DNA from: CAVYXZ01 sp965223835
GTDB lineage: Bacteria; Chloroflexota; Anaerolineae; Aggregatilineales; Phototrophicaceae
Length of the DNA: 64,000 nucleotides
Reading direction: 5' to 3'
Assembly: GCA_965223835.1 (NCBI GenBank)
Contig: CBDCXQ010000001.1
Location: 3,348,001-3,412,000 of the forward strand
The notes beneath the pieces were generated by a model, which ran no database searches, was not told the DNA's origin, and was given only the letters and a program-made list of their open reading frames with translations. This document shows, in pieces, positions 25,416-35,110 of the stretch. A program made the position numbers and the translations under genes. How positions within the stretch are numbered: position 1 is the stretch's first letter; every line of letters begins with the position of its first letter.

Positions 25416-26126
25416 TTATTCCAGGTCAATGAGGGCTGTCACCGCATATTCACGAACTTCCAGATTATCATCATGCAGCAAGTCCTTCAGCGGCTCAACC
25501 GCCCGCTGCGCCTGGCTCCAACCCAGTGCCCGCGCTGCATAACAGCGGACATAATGATCCTCGTCTTCCAGCGCCAGGATTAACGCATCAACGGCGGCAT
25601 CATCAATGACCCAGCCCAGGGCGGTGGCGGCATGGCGACGCACCTGTGTATCGGGGTCGTTCAACGCCACCAACAGAGGTTGAATGGCATCTTTACCACC
25701 TACCCAGCCCAGCGCTGTGGCGGCGTGAACCCGCACATCAGCATCATCATCCATTAACAGTGCAATCAAGGGATCAATCGCCTGGGCACCAAATTGTATA
25801 AAGCTCATCACCACCGCTTTACGAACTGCCGGGTCTACATGAATCAGTTGATCCTGCAGATATTCAAAGTTCGCCTGGGTATGCTCAAACTCCTTGTCAA
25901 CCGCTTCGTCACTGTCCTGTTGCAAGATATGTGCTCGTTCCTGATAGTGGCGTGCATTTTTATAATGGGAATCAATCGACAGGATCCGCTGTAAGTCATT
26001 AATCACTTGATTGTAATCGGGTGTCTCGACCAGCATCTCACGCACGGCTCTAAAATACAATCGCTCAATCTCGGCAATCTGCGAACGGGGTGGCTGATGG
26101 CCGCGCTTCCCAAATAAACCCGCCAT
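25416..26126 (-). CDS. HEAT-repeat (PBS-lyase-like) protein
   Basis: 236 residues. Residues 1-95 form a leader with IAEIERLYFRAVREML and QRILSIDSHYKNARHYQERA, a helical region like a TPR pair. From residue 98 on come about four or five HEAT units with the repeated A-A-x-A-L-G-W motif (VHAATALGWVGG, RHAATALGWVIDD, CYAARALGWSQ, EYAVTALIDLE). Such repeats scaffold protein contacts. The gene ends 17 bases before the unknown gene and begins three bases after the bactofilin stop. Confidence 0.87.
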   Translation of the reverse strand: MAGLFGKRGHQPPRSQIAEIERLYFRAVREMLVETPDYNQVINDLQRILSIDSHYKNARHYQERAHILQQDSDEAVDKEFEHTQANFEYLQDQLIHVDPAVRKAVVMSFIQFGAQAIDPLIALLMDDDADVRVHAATALGWVGGKDAIQPLLVALNDPDTQVRRHAATALGWVIDDAAVDALILALEDEDHYVRCYAARALGWSQAQRAVEPLKDLLHDDNLEVREYAVTALIDLE

Positions 26127-26129
26127 ATA

Positions 26130-26624
26130 CTAATTATCCTCTGGCGTCTCAGGTGTTTCATCTTCTTCTGGAACGCTGGGCACAAATTCTGGTTCGGCAA
26201 CGTCTGATACATCCTCTTCATGGCCGACCATGGTGATTTTACCGTCAATAAATGCCCCTTCTTCAGTGGTCAGTGCTTTCGCGTGAATATCACCCCAGAT
26301 ACGACCCGTGCGAAGTAATTGAACTTTTTTGCCACTTACATTGCCGCGCACGGCCCCGGCAATCGATACATTTTTGGCATCAATATCGGCGTTTATTCGG
26401 GCCGTCTCGCCAACCAAAACATTGCCGACAATCTCCAGTGTGCCGGTGAAGGTTCCATCCAGCCGCACATTCGCCTGGCTGCGCAGTACTCCTTCCATTA
26501 CACAATTCGCGCCTAACACCGTCTCGAAACCCACGGGCTGAGGCGGTGCAGGCGGTCGGGGTAATACCGAATCTTCTAAATCTTCTGCCAGTTCGGCTTG
26601 GCGACGATTACTAAAAAATGACAT
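26130..26624 (-). CDS. Bactofilin-family polymer-forming protein
   Basis: 164 residues. A DUF583 beta-helix core spans about residues 35-130, with short periodic strands (NCVMEGVLRSQANVRLDGTF, GNVLVGETARINADID, GAVRGNVSGKKVQLLRTGR). Flanks are proline-rich and acidic, as in bactofilins, which polymerise without nucleotide into filaments at the membrane. ATG 26624 is preceded by AGGAAGAGGG; an in-frame TTG at 26642 is less likely. First gene of the operon with HEAT, unknown and phosphatase genes. Confidence 0.87.
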   Translation of the reverse strand: MSFFSNRRQAELAEDLEDSVLPRPPAPPQPVGFETVLGANCVMEGVLRSQANVRLDGTFTGTLEIVGNVLVGETARINADIDAKNVSIAGAVRGNVSGKKVQLLRTGRIWGDIHAKALTTEEGAFIDGKITMVGHEEDVSDVAEPEFVPSVPEEDETPETPEDN

Positions 26625-26785
26625 CGCACCCTCTTCCTGCAAAAAATCAGAACATATTAATCATACTGCAATTCCGAATCTGCCTCAACTGCGCACTTGG
26701 CACACCTCTGGCATAATATACTGTGATTGATGACACTTAATCTCAAGCACAAGCTGTTTAGGGCAACATTTAACAAGGTGAGACC

Positions 26786-28078
26786 GTGATTGCCAGTTTA
26801 TTTTTTCGATTACTATTCTCAATCAGCCTATTCCAGGGTCAATTTACTTTTACAGCCGTTGAAACGAACTTGCGGTTTCAATACCCATCGGGCTGGCGCA
26901 TCATGGTTGATGCAAATACTGTTATCCGCGCAGTACAAGGCGACAGCAGCATCACGATCTATCCGCCTGACACGCTAGCCCAGGAACAGATTGTCTCTTT
27001 AGCTGCAATCACCGACCTGGCGATTGAAGCCGCCATTGGTTCACCTTTCGATATAGTTGAAGGTGAGCAATCAGAGATCACGGTCGATAGTGTGGTTGCT
27101 GACCGATACGATTTCTTCGATGAAACGGGCGAAACGATACCGCTCTTTATCCTGGCCCGCCATCTTGACGAAATGGAGACGCCTTTGCTAATCGTGACTA
27201 TTGCGTCAAGATCAGAAATTGAAACAGCCACCGTGGTGGCACTCAACATCGCCCGGACGATCCACCGACCACCGTCGTTGCCAAGCACTCTGGAAAATCA
27301 TGCAGGTCACTGGCAAAGTGCAATTACGGAGTTAGAGCAACATGAACTGATCGAAACAGGTGGTACACTGATCTTTGAAGAAAGTCACGCCCTATTCTTA
27401 GGTGAAGGCGATTGGATCACCATTCTCGCTGCCCGCGACCCCCACAGTAACGTTGTGATGGCTGGCACCCTCCGGTTTCGCCCTGGCAACATCGGCGAAG
27501 ATGAAACCTGTGGCTTGTTGACGCGCATCGTCACCGACAGCGAAGGCAAGGCATCCGCCTGGCTGAATGTTGGCATTGATAACGATCATGAAGTTTATTA
27601 TCTAGATCAGATCAACTCGGTTCAACAAGTCGGCAGTGTGGCGATGCCGAACTTTGATCTGGAAGGACTCCACCGTTATCTACTTATTGCTCGTGACAAT
27701 ACCGTAACGGTTTATGTCGATGGTCAACTTATCATCCAGGAAGCCACCATTACCAGCCGCAGTGGTAGTTATGGTATTGCCCTGCGCGGACATGGCCCCA
27801 ACGCCTTATGCGAAGGATTGAATATCTGGGCTTACGGTTTACCCTCCAGCGCCCCCCAGGCCTGCATCATCAGCGCCAGCCGACCAGCGAATAAACGAAA
27901 TGGCCCCAGCACACGCTTCGCCCGGATTGGACGACTGGAACGCGGCACCCTGCAAAACGCTATTGGCAAAATCGACGGGAGTGATGGTTTTGTCTGGTGG
28001 CAACTTGATGATGAGAGTTGGGTGCGGTCGGATGTTGTAAGCAATCAGGGCGATTGTGACAATCTACCGACTCCCTGA
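26786..28078 (+). CDS. Secreted SH3-like-domain protein, paralogue 1
   Basis: 430 residues, GTG start with AAGGTGA upstream. A hydrophobic N terminus (IASLFFRLLFSISLFQG) suggests export. Residues 20-160 are a PsbP-like region starting FTFTAVETNLRFQYPSGW; 170-345 resemble a concanavalin-like fold with GTLRFRPGNIGEDETCG and SYGIALRGHGPNALCEGLNI; from about 350 a bacterial SH3-like domain (ISASRPANKRNGPSTRFARI) closes the chain. Function unknown, probably cell-surface binding. It is a tandem duplicate of the following gene. Confidence 0.68.
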   Translation: MIASLFFRLLFSISLFQGQFTFTAVETNLRFQYPSGWRIMVDANTVIRAVQGDSSITIYPPDTLAQEQIVSLAAITDLAIEAAIGSPFDIVEGEQSEITVDSVVADRYDFFDETGETIPLFILARHLDEMETPLLIVTIASRSEIETATVVALNIARTIHRPPSLPSTLENHAGHWQSAITELEQHELIETGGTLIFEESHALFLGEGDWITILAARDPHSNVVMAGTLRFRPGNIGEDETCGLLTRIVTDSEGKASAWLNVGIDNDHEVYYLDQINSVQQVGSVAMPNFDLEGLHRYLLIARDNTVTVYVDGQLIIQEATITSRSGSYGIALRGHGPNALCEGLNIWAYGLPSSAPQACIISASRPANKRNGPSTRFARIGRLERGTLQNAIGKIDGSDGFVWWQLDDESWVRSDVVSNQGDCDNLPTP

Positions 28079-28149
28079 ACGTCAATGCCCAGGCTGCTTA
28101 TATTCTGCCATAATAAGGACAATGCCAAATATTTTTGTCAGGAGAAATT

Positions 28150-29439
28150 ATGCGAATTATATTGATTTTATGCTTATTGATCTCTACACCGTTCACCTAT
28201 GCCCAGGATTCGCTGACCTTCACATCGGCTGAAGCCAATTTAACGTTCCAATACCCGGCAGATTGGCAAGCAGATATTGATGAAGAAAATGTCATTTTTG
28301 TATTCACCGAAGACATCACGATCGTCGTGTACACACAGGAGACCCTGGCACTTCTGGACTTAAACGACATCACCAATGCAGAACTATTAGTTCAACGAGT
28401 CGGGCTTTTCCTGGCAGCGGATGATAATTATGAATTGACACAGTTCCCAATTGGTGACCGTGAAGCTGCGCGTTTTGAGTTCGCGAATGACGATGGTGAA
28501 CCGATGTTCGCGCTGGCTTTCCCCCTGGACACCAATGAACTGCTCTTCATGCTGGCGGTTGCATCTAATGGCGACATTGAGGCCGCCCAAGCGACGGCGC
28601 TCGAAATTGCAACAACTGCCACCCAGCCAGTTGCACTACCATCTGAGTTAACCAATCATGCGAATGAGTGGCAGACCGCCGTTACTGAACTGGAAGAATT
28701 GGGGTTAATCGCCAGCGGCGGCAGCTTGATCTTCCAGGAAAACCGGGCGTTCTTCTCTGGACAGGGCAACTGGTTTACATCGTTGGCATCGCGTGCGCCA
28801 CGCACTGATATTGTGATGGTCGGTACGCTACGCTTCGTTCCCGGTAGCACCACCGAACTGGAAACTTGCAGCTTGATGTCCCGCATTGTTACGGATAACA
28901 GCGGCACAGCGACCGAATTTCTGCAAGTAGGTATCGATAATGACGGTGCAGTTTTTTATGTTGACCGCGATGAAGAAGTCTTTGTGGATGCCATCACAAT
29001 TGACGATTTTGATGCTGAAGCCGAACACCATTATTTGATGCTGGCCCTGGATAATACCTTGACAGTCTACATTGATGGCAATCTGACAATGCGCGAGAAA
29101 CCACTTACCGAGCGCAGTGGGACCTATGGCATCGGCCTCATTGGGCGCGGGCCAGATGCGCTATGTGAAGGTTTGGACATCTGGGCATATGAAGCGCCGT
29201 CTTTCCGTCCTGGCGTTTGCGAAATCAGCGCTGGAAGTGCGGTCAATAAACGCAGCGGCCCTGGAACGAATTTTGACCTGGCCGGGCAGCTAGTACCGGG
29301 AACCCCGGCCCGCGCACATGCACAGACAATGGCCGATGATGGCTTTGTCTGGTGGCAGCTTGATGACGACAGTTGGGTGCGCTCCAATATTGTCAACGCC
29401 GCCGGTGACTGCAAAGATGTGCCAACAAGTGACGGTTAA
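28150..29439 (+). CDS. Secreted SH3-like-domain protein, paralogue 2
   Basis: 429 residues with a clear signal peptide (MRIILILCLLISTPFTYAQ). Same three-part layout as its upstream neighbour, and many matching blocks: SAEANLTFQYPADWQ, SGTYGIGLIGRGPDALCEGL, and the C-terminal SH3-like stretch NKRSGPGTNFDLAGQLVPGT ending in FVWWQLDDDSWVRS. AGGAG stands six bases before ATG 28150; the frame also runs back to 28135. The pair arose by tandem duplication and has since diverged. Function unknown. Confidence 0.7.
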   Translation: MRIILILCLLISTPFTYAQDSLTFTSAEANLTFQYPADWQADIDEENVIFVFTEDITIVVYTQETLALLDLNDITNAELLVQRVGLFLAADDNYELTQFPIGDREAARFEFANDDGEPMFALAFPLDTNELLFMLAVASNGDIEAAQATALEIATTATQPVALPSELTNHANEWQTAVTELEELGLIASGGSLIFQENRAFFSGQGNWFTSLASRAPRTDIVMVGTLRFVPGSTTELETCSLMSRIVTDNSGTATEFLQVGIDNDGAVFYVDRDEEVFVDAITIDDFDAEAEHHYLMLALDNTLTVYIDGNLTMREKPLTERSGTYGIGLIGRGPDALCEGLDIWAYEAPSFRPGVCEISAGSAVNKRSGPGTNFDLAGQLVPGTPARAHAQTMADDGFVWWQLDDDSWVRSNIVNAAGDCKDVPTSDG

Positions 29440-29638
29440 GTCGCCAATGTAAATGGGCTGGCAATTCACCTGAAGCAATATTGGTTTTCATCGGTAGATA
29501 ATCTGGATACGAGAAAGGTTGCTTCAACTGTCGCCATGAACATAACTATGCCAATGTGAAGCAATCAAATGGAATCTTGCGCCAAGCTCGTAATCACCTC
29601 ATAATCATGCGACCGAAAGATGGTTCAAGGGCAACCTC

Positions 29639-31435
29639 ATGGCGGATTCAAGCCTGGTGCAAGCCACCGATGTGCTACCACGTCACCGCAGTAACTTTGT
29701 ACGCTTTCTCGATTATGTTAAACCGTATAAATGGCTGGTGGTCGCGGCCAGCATTGGCGGCATCGGAAAGTTCAGCATTCCGCTCCTGGTTCCCACCCTG
29801 ACCCGGCATTTGCTCGATAACGTTTACTTGAATTCGGCGCTCACGATTGCCGAAAAACGCGATCAGCTTCTCTTGCTGGTTGGGGGTATGATCGCGCTAT
29901 TCGTCTTTCTGTGGATTCCGTTCTCATTTATGCGTAGCTTCTACGCAGGCAAAGCCAGCCAACTGGCTATTTTTGACCTGCGCCATGATCTCTATTACAA
30001 AATCCTGCGCATGTCGGCCTCGTTTTTTGACCGCAACAAATCTGGCAGTATCGTCTCACGCATCATCAGTGACATCGAACTGGCACAAAATTTGATTGGC
30101 AGTGCGCTGACCGACATCTGGATGGATTTTGTCTCATTATTTCTGATTATGTACTTCTTGCTGACAATTGATGTCGGTGTCACGATTGCCGCGCTCGTGA
30201 CGTTTCCCTTCTATCTATATTACTTCCGCAAGTCGCAGACCGAGATCAAATCGACCAGCCGCCGTGTACAGGAAGAAATCGCCCACATTGCCGGGAACGT
30301 ACAGGAACGCATCGTCGGCAACCGGGTCGTTAGTTCGTTCACCAGTGAACAGACCGAAGAAGAACACTTCACGCAAGAATCCACCCGTTTGCTCAACACG
30401 TCAATGCGCCGCGTCTACTTGCAAAGTCTCAATGTAACCATTACCGGCGCTATCACCAGTATCGCTCCATTAATCGTCGCCTTTTATGGCGGTTATCAGG
30501 TTATTGCGGGTAACCTCACAGTGGGCGAACTGGTCGCGGTGGGCATGTATTTGCCGCCACTCTACACACCATTACAACGGTTTGCGCAGCTAAATCTGGT
30601 ATTTGCCAATTCAATGGCGGCAGTGGACCGGGTGTTTGAAGTGATGGATGAACGGCCAGAAATCCGTGATAAGCCTGAAGCAATGGAGCTAAAAAACGTT
30701 CAGGGACGCGTCGAACTCAGCCATGTTGATTTTGCCTATCCCAACACCGAAGATGACGATCTTGCCCCGGTTCTGAAAGACGTGTCCCTGGTGGTAGAAC
30801 CGGGCCAAAAAGTCGCGCTGGTCGGTCCCAGTGGTTCCGGTAAAAGCACCATTGCCAGCCTGATTCCCCGCTTCTACGACGTTGACGGCGGCTGCATCAT
30901 GATTGATAGCCACAATATTCGTGATGTCACCGTCCGCTCCCTACGCCAACAGGTCGGCATGGTTTTACAAACACCGGTCCTCTTTAGCGGCACAGTCTGG
31001 GACAATATCCTCTATGGCAGACCGAACGCCACCGAAGATGAGGTCGTCACTGCCTGCAAAGCCGCCAATGCATATGGCTTTATCCGTGCGCTGCCTAAAG
31101 GCTTTGGGACCGAGGTCGGCGAGAGCGGGGCCTATCTTTCCGGCGGTCAACGCCAGCGCCTGACTATTGCCCGTGCCTTTTTGAAAGACCCCAAAATTCT
31201 TATACTGGACGAGGCAACATCAGCTCTGGATACCGAGTCCGAACGTCAGATTCAAGCGGCGCTCGAACGCTTGATGGAAGGTCGGACAACGTTTATCATT
31301 GCCCATCGTCTCTCAACAATTGAAAATGCAGATCGCATCGTTGTGCTTGAAAAAGGTCAAATCGCTGAGACGGGAACTCACGCTGAATTGTTGAACCAGG
31401 ATGGAATCTATCATAACCTGTATGCCCATGATTAA
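29639..31435 (+). CDS. ABC transporter, fused permease and ATPase (exporter type)
   Basis: 598 residues. The N-terminal half (about 20-320) is a six-helix ABC exporter domain, with FFDRNKSGSIVSRIISDIE typical of MsbA-like half transporters. The ATPase half carries Walker A GPSGSGKSTIASL near residue 400, signature LSGGQRQRLTIARA near 500, Walker B ILILDEATSALD and the IIAHRLSTI H-loop. It should work as a homodimer exporting a lipid, peptide or drug. The next gene overlaps its end, so they may be co-expressed. Confidence 0.92.
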   Translation: MADSSLVQATDVLPRHRSNFVRFLDYVKPYKWLVVAASIGGIGKFSIPLLVPTLTRHLLDNVYLNSALTIAEKRDQLLLLVGGMIALFVFLWIPFSFMRSFYAGKASQLAIFDLRHDLYYKILRMSASFFDRNKSGSIVSRIISDIELAQNLIGSALTDIWMDFVSLFLIMYFLLTIDVGVTIAALVTFPFYLYYFRKSQTEIKSTSRRVQEEIAHIAGNVQERIVGNRVVSSFTSEQTEEEHFTQESTRLLNTSMRRVYLQSLNVTITGAITSIAPLIVAFYGGYQVIAGNLTVGELVAVGMYLPPLYTPLQRFAQLNLVFANSMAAVDRVFEVMDERPEIRDKPEAMELKNVQGRVELSHVDFAYPNTEDDDLAPVLKDVSLVVEPGQKVALVGPSGSGKSTIASLIPRFYDVDGGCIMIDSHNIRDVTVRSLRQQVGMVLQTPVLFSGTVWDNILYGRPNATEDEVVTACKAANAYGFIRALPKGFGTEVGESGAYLSGGQRQRLTIARAFLKDPKILILDEATSALDTESERQIQAALERLMEGRTTFIIAHRLSTIENADRIVVLEKGQIAETGTHAELLNQDGIYHNLYAHD

Positions 31436-32363
31436 ATTTGATGATATTCTCACAGCGCAAAAGCGCATCAAACCCCATATCCGCTATACTCCCATCATTC
31501 CGGTCAAGGTTGTCAAAGAACCACACGGCCTGGAATCGTTGTTCTTCAAGCTAGAAAATCTACAAATTTGTGGCTCGTTCAAGGCGCGCGGCGCGGTCAA
31601 CAAACTGCTCAGCCTGCCCCCGGAACAGATCAAGCGGGGTATCGTCACCGCATCCGGCGGCAATCACGGCCTGGGTGTCGCTTATGCTGGATGGCTTGCA
31701 CAGGCCCCGGTGCGGATTTATCTACCACACAGCACCCCTCAACGTAAGGCTGCGACGTTGCGCGGCTGGGGCGCAGAAGTCATTTATGATGGTGCCGTTT
31801 GGGACGACGCCAATCGCACCGCCCTGGCCGTTGCAGAGCAGGAAAACCTGGCCTATTTCCATCCATTTCGGGACCCGGCAGTCATCGTGGGCCAGGGGAC
31901 AGTTGGTTTGGAAATCATGGAGGTGCTTAGCGAAGTCACTACCGTCGTAGTCGCCATTGGCGGGGGCGGCCTCATCAGCGGCATCAGCATCGCCCTCAAA
32001 ACTCTCAAACCTGATGTAAAGATCGTTGGCGTTGAAGCCACCGGCGCACCCACCCTCTTTGAGAGTATACGGGCTGGACAACTCATCGAGTTACCCGAAA
32101 TCACGACCGCTGCGGGAACCCTCGCGCCACGCCGCAGCGAACAGATCAACCTCGACATCATCCGTCAATATGTTGATGAAATCGTCCTAGTCAGCGATGA
32201 CGAAATGTACACTGCTGCCCGCTGGCTCTGGTTTGAGATGGGAATCGCCGTTGAACTCAGTGCTGCGGCAACCCTGGCCGCTATACAAACCGGACAAATC
32301 ACCAGCGATGGGCCGGTGGTTGCATTGATTTGCGGTGCCGGTACGGACGGCATTCCTGCGTGA
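31428..32363 (+). CDS. PLP-dependent threonine/serine dehydratase-like enzyme
   Basis: 311 residues, fold type II. The PLP lysine lies in GSFKARGAVNKL near residue 50, SGGNHGLGVAY near residue 77 binds substrate or PLP, and the glycine-rich phosphate loop VVAIGGGGLISGI is near residue 177. Catabolic threonine dehydratase, serine racemase and related enzymes share this pattern; no C-terminal ACT domain is present, so feedback-regulated IlvA is less likely. Candidate ATG codons are 31401, 31422 and 31428; 31428 best matches the family N terminus and overlaps the ABC stop by eight bases. Confidence 0.87.
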   Translation: MIKFDDILTAQKRIKPHIRYTPIIPVKVVKEPHGLESLFFKLENLQICGSFKARGAVNKLLSLPPEQIKRGIVTASGGNHGLGVAYAGWLAQAPVRIYLPHSTPQRKAATLRGWGAEVIYDGAVWDDANRTALAVAEQENLAYFHPFRDPAVIVGQGTVGLEIMEVLSEVTTVVVAIGGGGLISGISIALKTLKPDVKIVGVEATGAPTLFESIRAGQLIELPEITTAAGTLAPRRSEQINLDIIRQYVDEIVLVSDDEMYTAARWLWFEMGIAVELSAAATLAAIQTGQITSDGPVVALICGAGTDGIPA

Positions 32364-33682
32364 GGCTGGATTTCAACCGCGTCCTACCCATCTTCGCGCT
32401 GGTTTTCGTCGATGTGCTGGGGCTGACGGTTATCCTGCCCCTGCTCCATCTTTATGCAGTTCGCTATGGTGCAACCCCGCTTGAAATCGGGCTGGTCGCA
32501 GCCGCCTTTCCGCTGGCACAGGTCATCGGCGTCCCGGTTATGGGGGCGCTTTCCGATCGCTATGGTCGTAAACCACTGCTTCTCATCAGTCAAATCACGA
32601 CCTGTCTGAGTTTTATTCTATTGGGGTTGGCGAACTCGTTGCTGTTGGTGATTTTATCGCGGATCATTGATGGTTTATTCGGTGCGAATATTGCGACTGC
32701 TCAAGCCGCCCTCAGCGACATCACAACCGAAGAAAATCGGGCACAGGGGCTGGGTCTCACCGGGGCCGCCTTTGGATTAGGCTTTATCTTCGGCCCGCTC
32801 ATCGCCATCTTCACCCTGGAACTCTCAAATAACCTGGCGATTCCCGCTTTCACCGCCGCCACCTATTCCTTTTTCTCGATCTTGTTGACGCTCATTGGCT
32901 TTCAGGAAACACTGCCAGCAGAAAAGCGTGGCACACAAACAACGGCTATTGGCCCTCTGGTCGTGCTGCGCATGATCCGCCGTCGGCAGGTGAATCTGCT
33001 GTTGCTACTAATGTTCGCCCAGCAATTGATCTTTTTCGGCTTCGAGAGCTTGCTAGGATTGTTTACGCTTAGCCGGTTGGGAATTCTGGGTCAGGGCAAT
33101 GCGATCATCTTCCTGCTGGTCGGTGTGCTGTTGGTGACGGTACAGGCGCGTTATATCGGCCCCTGGAGCCGCAAATATGGCGAACGACGATTGATTTATG
33201 CCGCGTTGGGATTGCTAGCAGTCGGATTGCTACTCGTCGCGCAGACTCCTGAACAGCCCCACCCGTTGTATATTCAGCGATTGGTTGAAAACGAACTGCT
33301 GGCAAGAGTACAATCAGGCACTGAAACCATCATTGGCACCATCAACATTCAACTGCCCGCTGAGGACAACCGGGGCATTGGTGGTTTCTTATGGCTGCTG
33401 GTCGCCATCGTGCCGCTGTCGATTGGTGCCGGACTGATTCGACCCAGCCTCAATAGCCTCATGACCAAACGGGTTGGCAAGCAGGAATATGGCAGCATCC
33501 TGGGCACGAGTTCCGCACTGGTCAGTGCCGCCAATGCCACAGCCCCACTGCTCGGCGGCTTCATTTTCCAGCAACAGGGTTCCACTGCACCGTTTCTGAT
33601 TGGTGGTGTGCTGATGGGCGTACTGCTATTTCTCGCAGTTTCGCTCATCCGACCTGTGCAAACCATCGTCACCAGCCCTTGA
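32360..33682 (+). CDS. MFS transporter (multidrug/tetracycline-resistance type)
   Basis: 440 residues with about twelve hydrophobic helices. The motif-A loop GALSDRYGRKPLLL is between helices 2 and 3 near residue 65. An unusual polar insert of about 45 residues (around 295-340, PEQPHPLYIQRLVENELLAR onward) lies between helices in the C-terminal half and may be an extracytoplasmic loop. The GTG start overlaps the dehydratase stop as GTGA. Its substrate cannot be inferred. It converges with the TPR gene. Confidence 0.88.
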   Translation: MRLDFNRVLPIFALVFVDVLGLTVILPLLHLYAVRYGATPLEIGLVAAAFPLAQVIGVPVMGALSDRYGRKPLLLISQITTCLSFILLGLANSLLLVILSRIIDGLFGANIATAQAALSDITTEENRAQGLGLTGAAFGLGFIFGPLIAIFTLELSNNLAIPAFTAATYSFFSILLTLIGFQETLPAEKRGTQTTAIGPLVVLRMIRRRQVNLLLLLMFAQQLIFFGFESLLGLFTLSRLGILGQGNAIIFLLVGVLLVTVQARYIGPWSRKYGERRLIYAALGLLAVGLLLVAQTPEQPHPLYIQRLVENELLARVQSGTETIIGTINIQLPAEDNRGIGGFLWLLVAIVPLSIGAGLIRPSLNSLMTKRVGKQEYGSILGTSSALVSAANATAPLLGGFIFQQQGSTAPFLIGGVLMGVLLFLAVSLIRPVQTIVTSP

Positions 33683-33691
33683 TCGAAGCGA

Positions 33692-35089
33692 TTAGTTGCC
33701 GTAACCATGTTCTTGAGCAGCCTCGAAATCCGCGTTTGCAGCCTCAGAATTACCAAGCTGCCGATAAGTGAGCGCCCGACCATAATACGCAATGGCATAT
33801 GTCGGGTCGAGTTCAATTGCTCGATTGTAACTAGCGAGAGAGTCCTCATAATGCCCAAGGTTATAGTAATTGATTCCGAGACCATAATGGGATAATGCGA
33901 ATTGAGGATTAAGCGATACTGCTATCTGATATTCGGCAATAGCATCTTCATGACGTCCCAGGTAGCTATAGGTTATTCCACGATGATAATAGGCTAACAT
34001 AAATGCCGGTTGGATTTCAATCGCAGTAGTGAAATCCTCCAATGCTGATTCCAAATCATCAAGTTGTCTGTGTACAACACCACGATTAAGATAAGCTTGA
34101 TGATAATAGGGATTCAATTCGATGGCGGTGTTGTAATCAGTCAGTGCACTTTGTAGATCATTCATTTCCTTAAAAAGTATCGCACGATTATAGTAGCCAT
34201 CTGAATTTCCAGGGTCAACTTTGATAGCAAAATCAATATCCTCAAAAGCCTGATTGAATTCGCCTAAATGATAACGAATCACACCTCTATGGACATACGC
34301 ATTTGAATAGGCGGGATCAATTTCGATGGCGTGTTCCACATCTTCCAGTGCCTGCACCAAGTTACTTATTCGAAAATGAACTATACTGCGATAGGTATAT
34401 ATGCTGGCACGTTCCAGACCATTTGCAATGGCCTGATCGTAAATTGCCAGTGCCTGGTCAAACTGCCCACTGTCACGATAGATGATACCGCCGTTAATAT
34501 ACGCCGACACGTAGCTCGGATCACGATCAATCGCTGCGAGATAATCATTCAGCGCGAAGGCCCACTGCCTGACAAGGGAGTTCCTGTAGCCTCGTTCATA
34601 AAAAAACGCGGCACGCGGGTTGAGTTCGATTGCCCGCGTTACATCACGAATGATAGACAGGTTATCATCGAGGACTCGCGCGCGATTGTAATAGGCTTCT
34701 GCAACGCCATCGGCATTTTCTGCTGCGAGATCACCCAAACGGCGTGCTTCAGCAAATTCGCCTTGCTCGTACAGAATGCGTGCCTGGACAGATAGAACCA
34801 GTCCGTTATTCGGGTCTATCCTTAGCGCACTCGCAATATCAGCATTGGCAGCGTCATAATCGCGCTCCTGCCGATAAACCGAGGCACGATAGGCATACGC
34901 TTCGACCATTTCTGGATCAGCCTGAATAATATTATCGAGCAACTTCAAAAGCTGCTCATGATCAGTTTCATAACGCCAATACATCTCGACAGCCTGCACA
35001 TATTGTGCGGTGAGATCGTCATCTCGCTGAGCAACCACCAACGACAATGGCAATAATAAACACCAAAAAGTGGCAACAACGTATTTCAC
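33692..35089 (-). CDS. Secreted or membrane-tethered TPR-repeat protein
   Basis: 465 residues. A signal-type N terminus (KYVVATFWCLLLPLSLVVAQ) precedes about eleven or twelve TPR units with the usual consensus (AYAYRASVYRQERDYDAANA, AYLNRGVVHRQLDDLESALE, AYYHRGITYSYLGRHEDAIA). Such proteins act as scaffolds, here outside the cytoplasm. GTG 35089 has GGGGG about ten bases upstream; an in-frame TTG at 35107 would add six residues and start three bases after the fhs stop. It is probably transcribed with fhs. Confidence 0.85.
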   Translation of the reverse strand: MKYVVATFWCLLLPLSLVVAQRDDDLTAQYVQAVEMYWRYETDHEQLLKLLDNIIQADPEMVEAYAYRASVYRQERDYDAANADIASALRIDPNNGLVLSVQARILYEQGEFAEARRLGDLAAENADGVAEAYYNRARVLDDNLSIIRDVTRAIELNPRAAFFYERGYRNSLVRQWAFALNDYLAAIDRDPSYVSAYINGGIIYRDSGQFDQALAIYDQAIANGLERASIYTYRSIVHFRISNLVQALEDVEHAIEIDPAYSNAYVHRGVIRYHLGEFNQAFEDIDFAIKVDPGNSDGYYNRAILFKEMNDLQSALTDYNTAIELNPYYHQAYLNRGVVHRQLDDLESALEDFTTAIEIQPAFMLAYYHRGITYSYLGRHEDAIAEYQIAVSLNPQFALSHYGLGINYYNLGHYEDSLASYNRAIELDPTYAIAYYGRALTYRQLGNSEAANADFEAAQEHGYGN

Positions 35090-35110
35090 GGAAACTTTTA
35101 CCCCCAATGT

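Noticed and set aside
29440..29638. Small gene or regulatory RNA before the ABC transporter
   Set aside because: TGAAGCAA recurs in both orientations, but the arms are too short and far apart for a convincing structure, and the ORFs are tiny.
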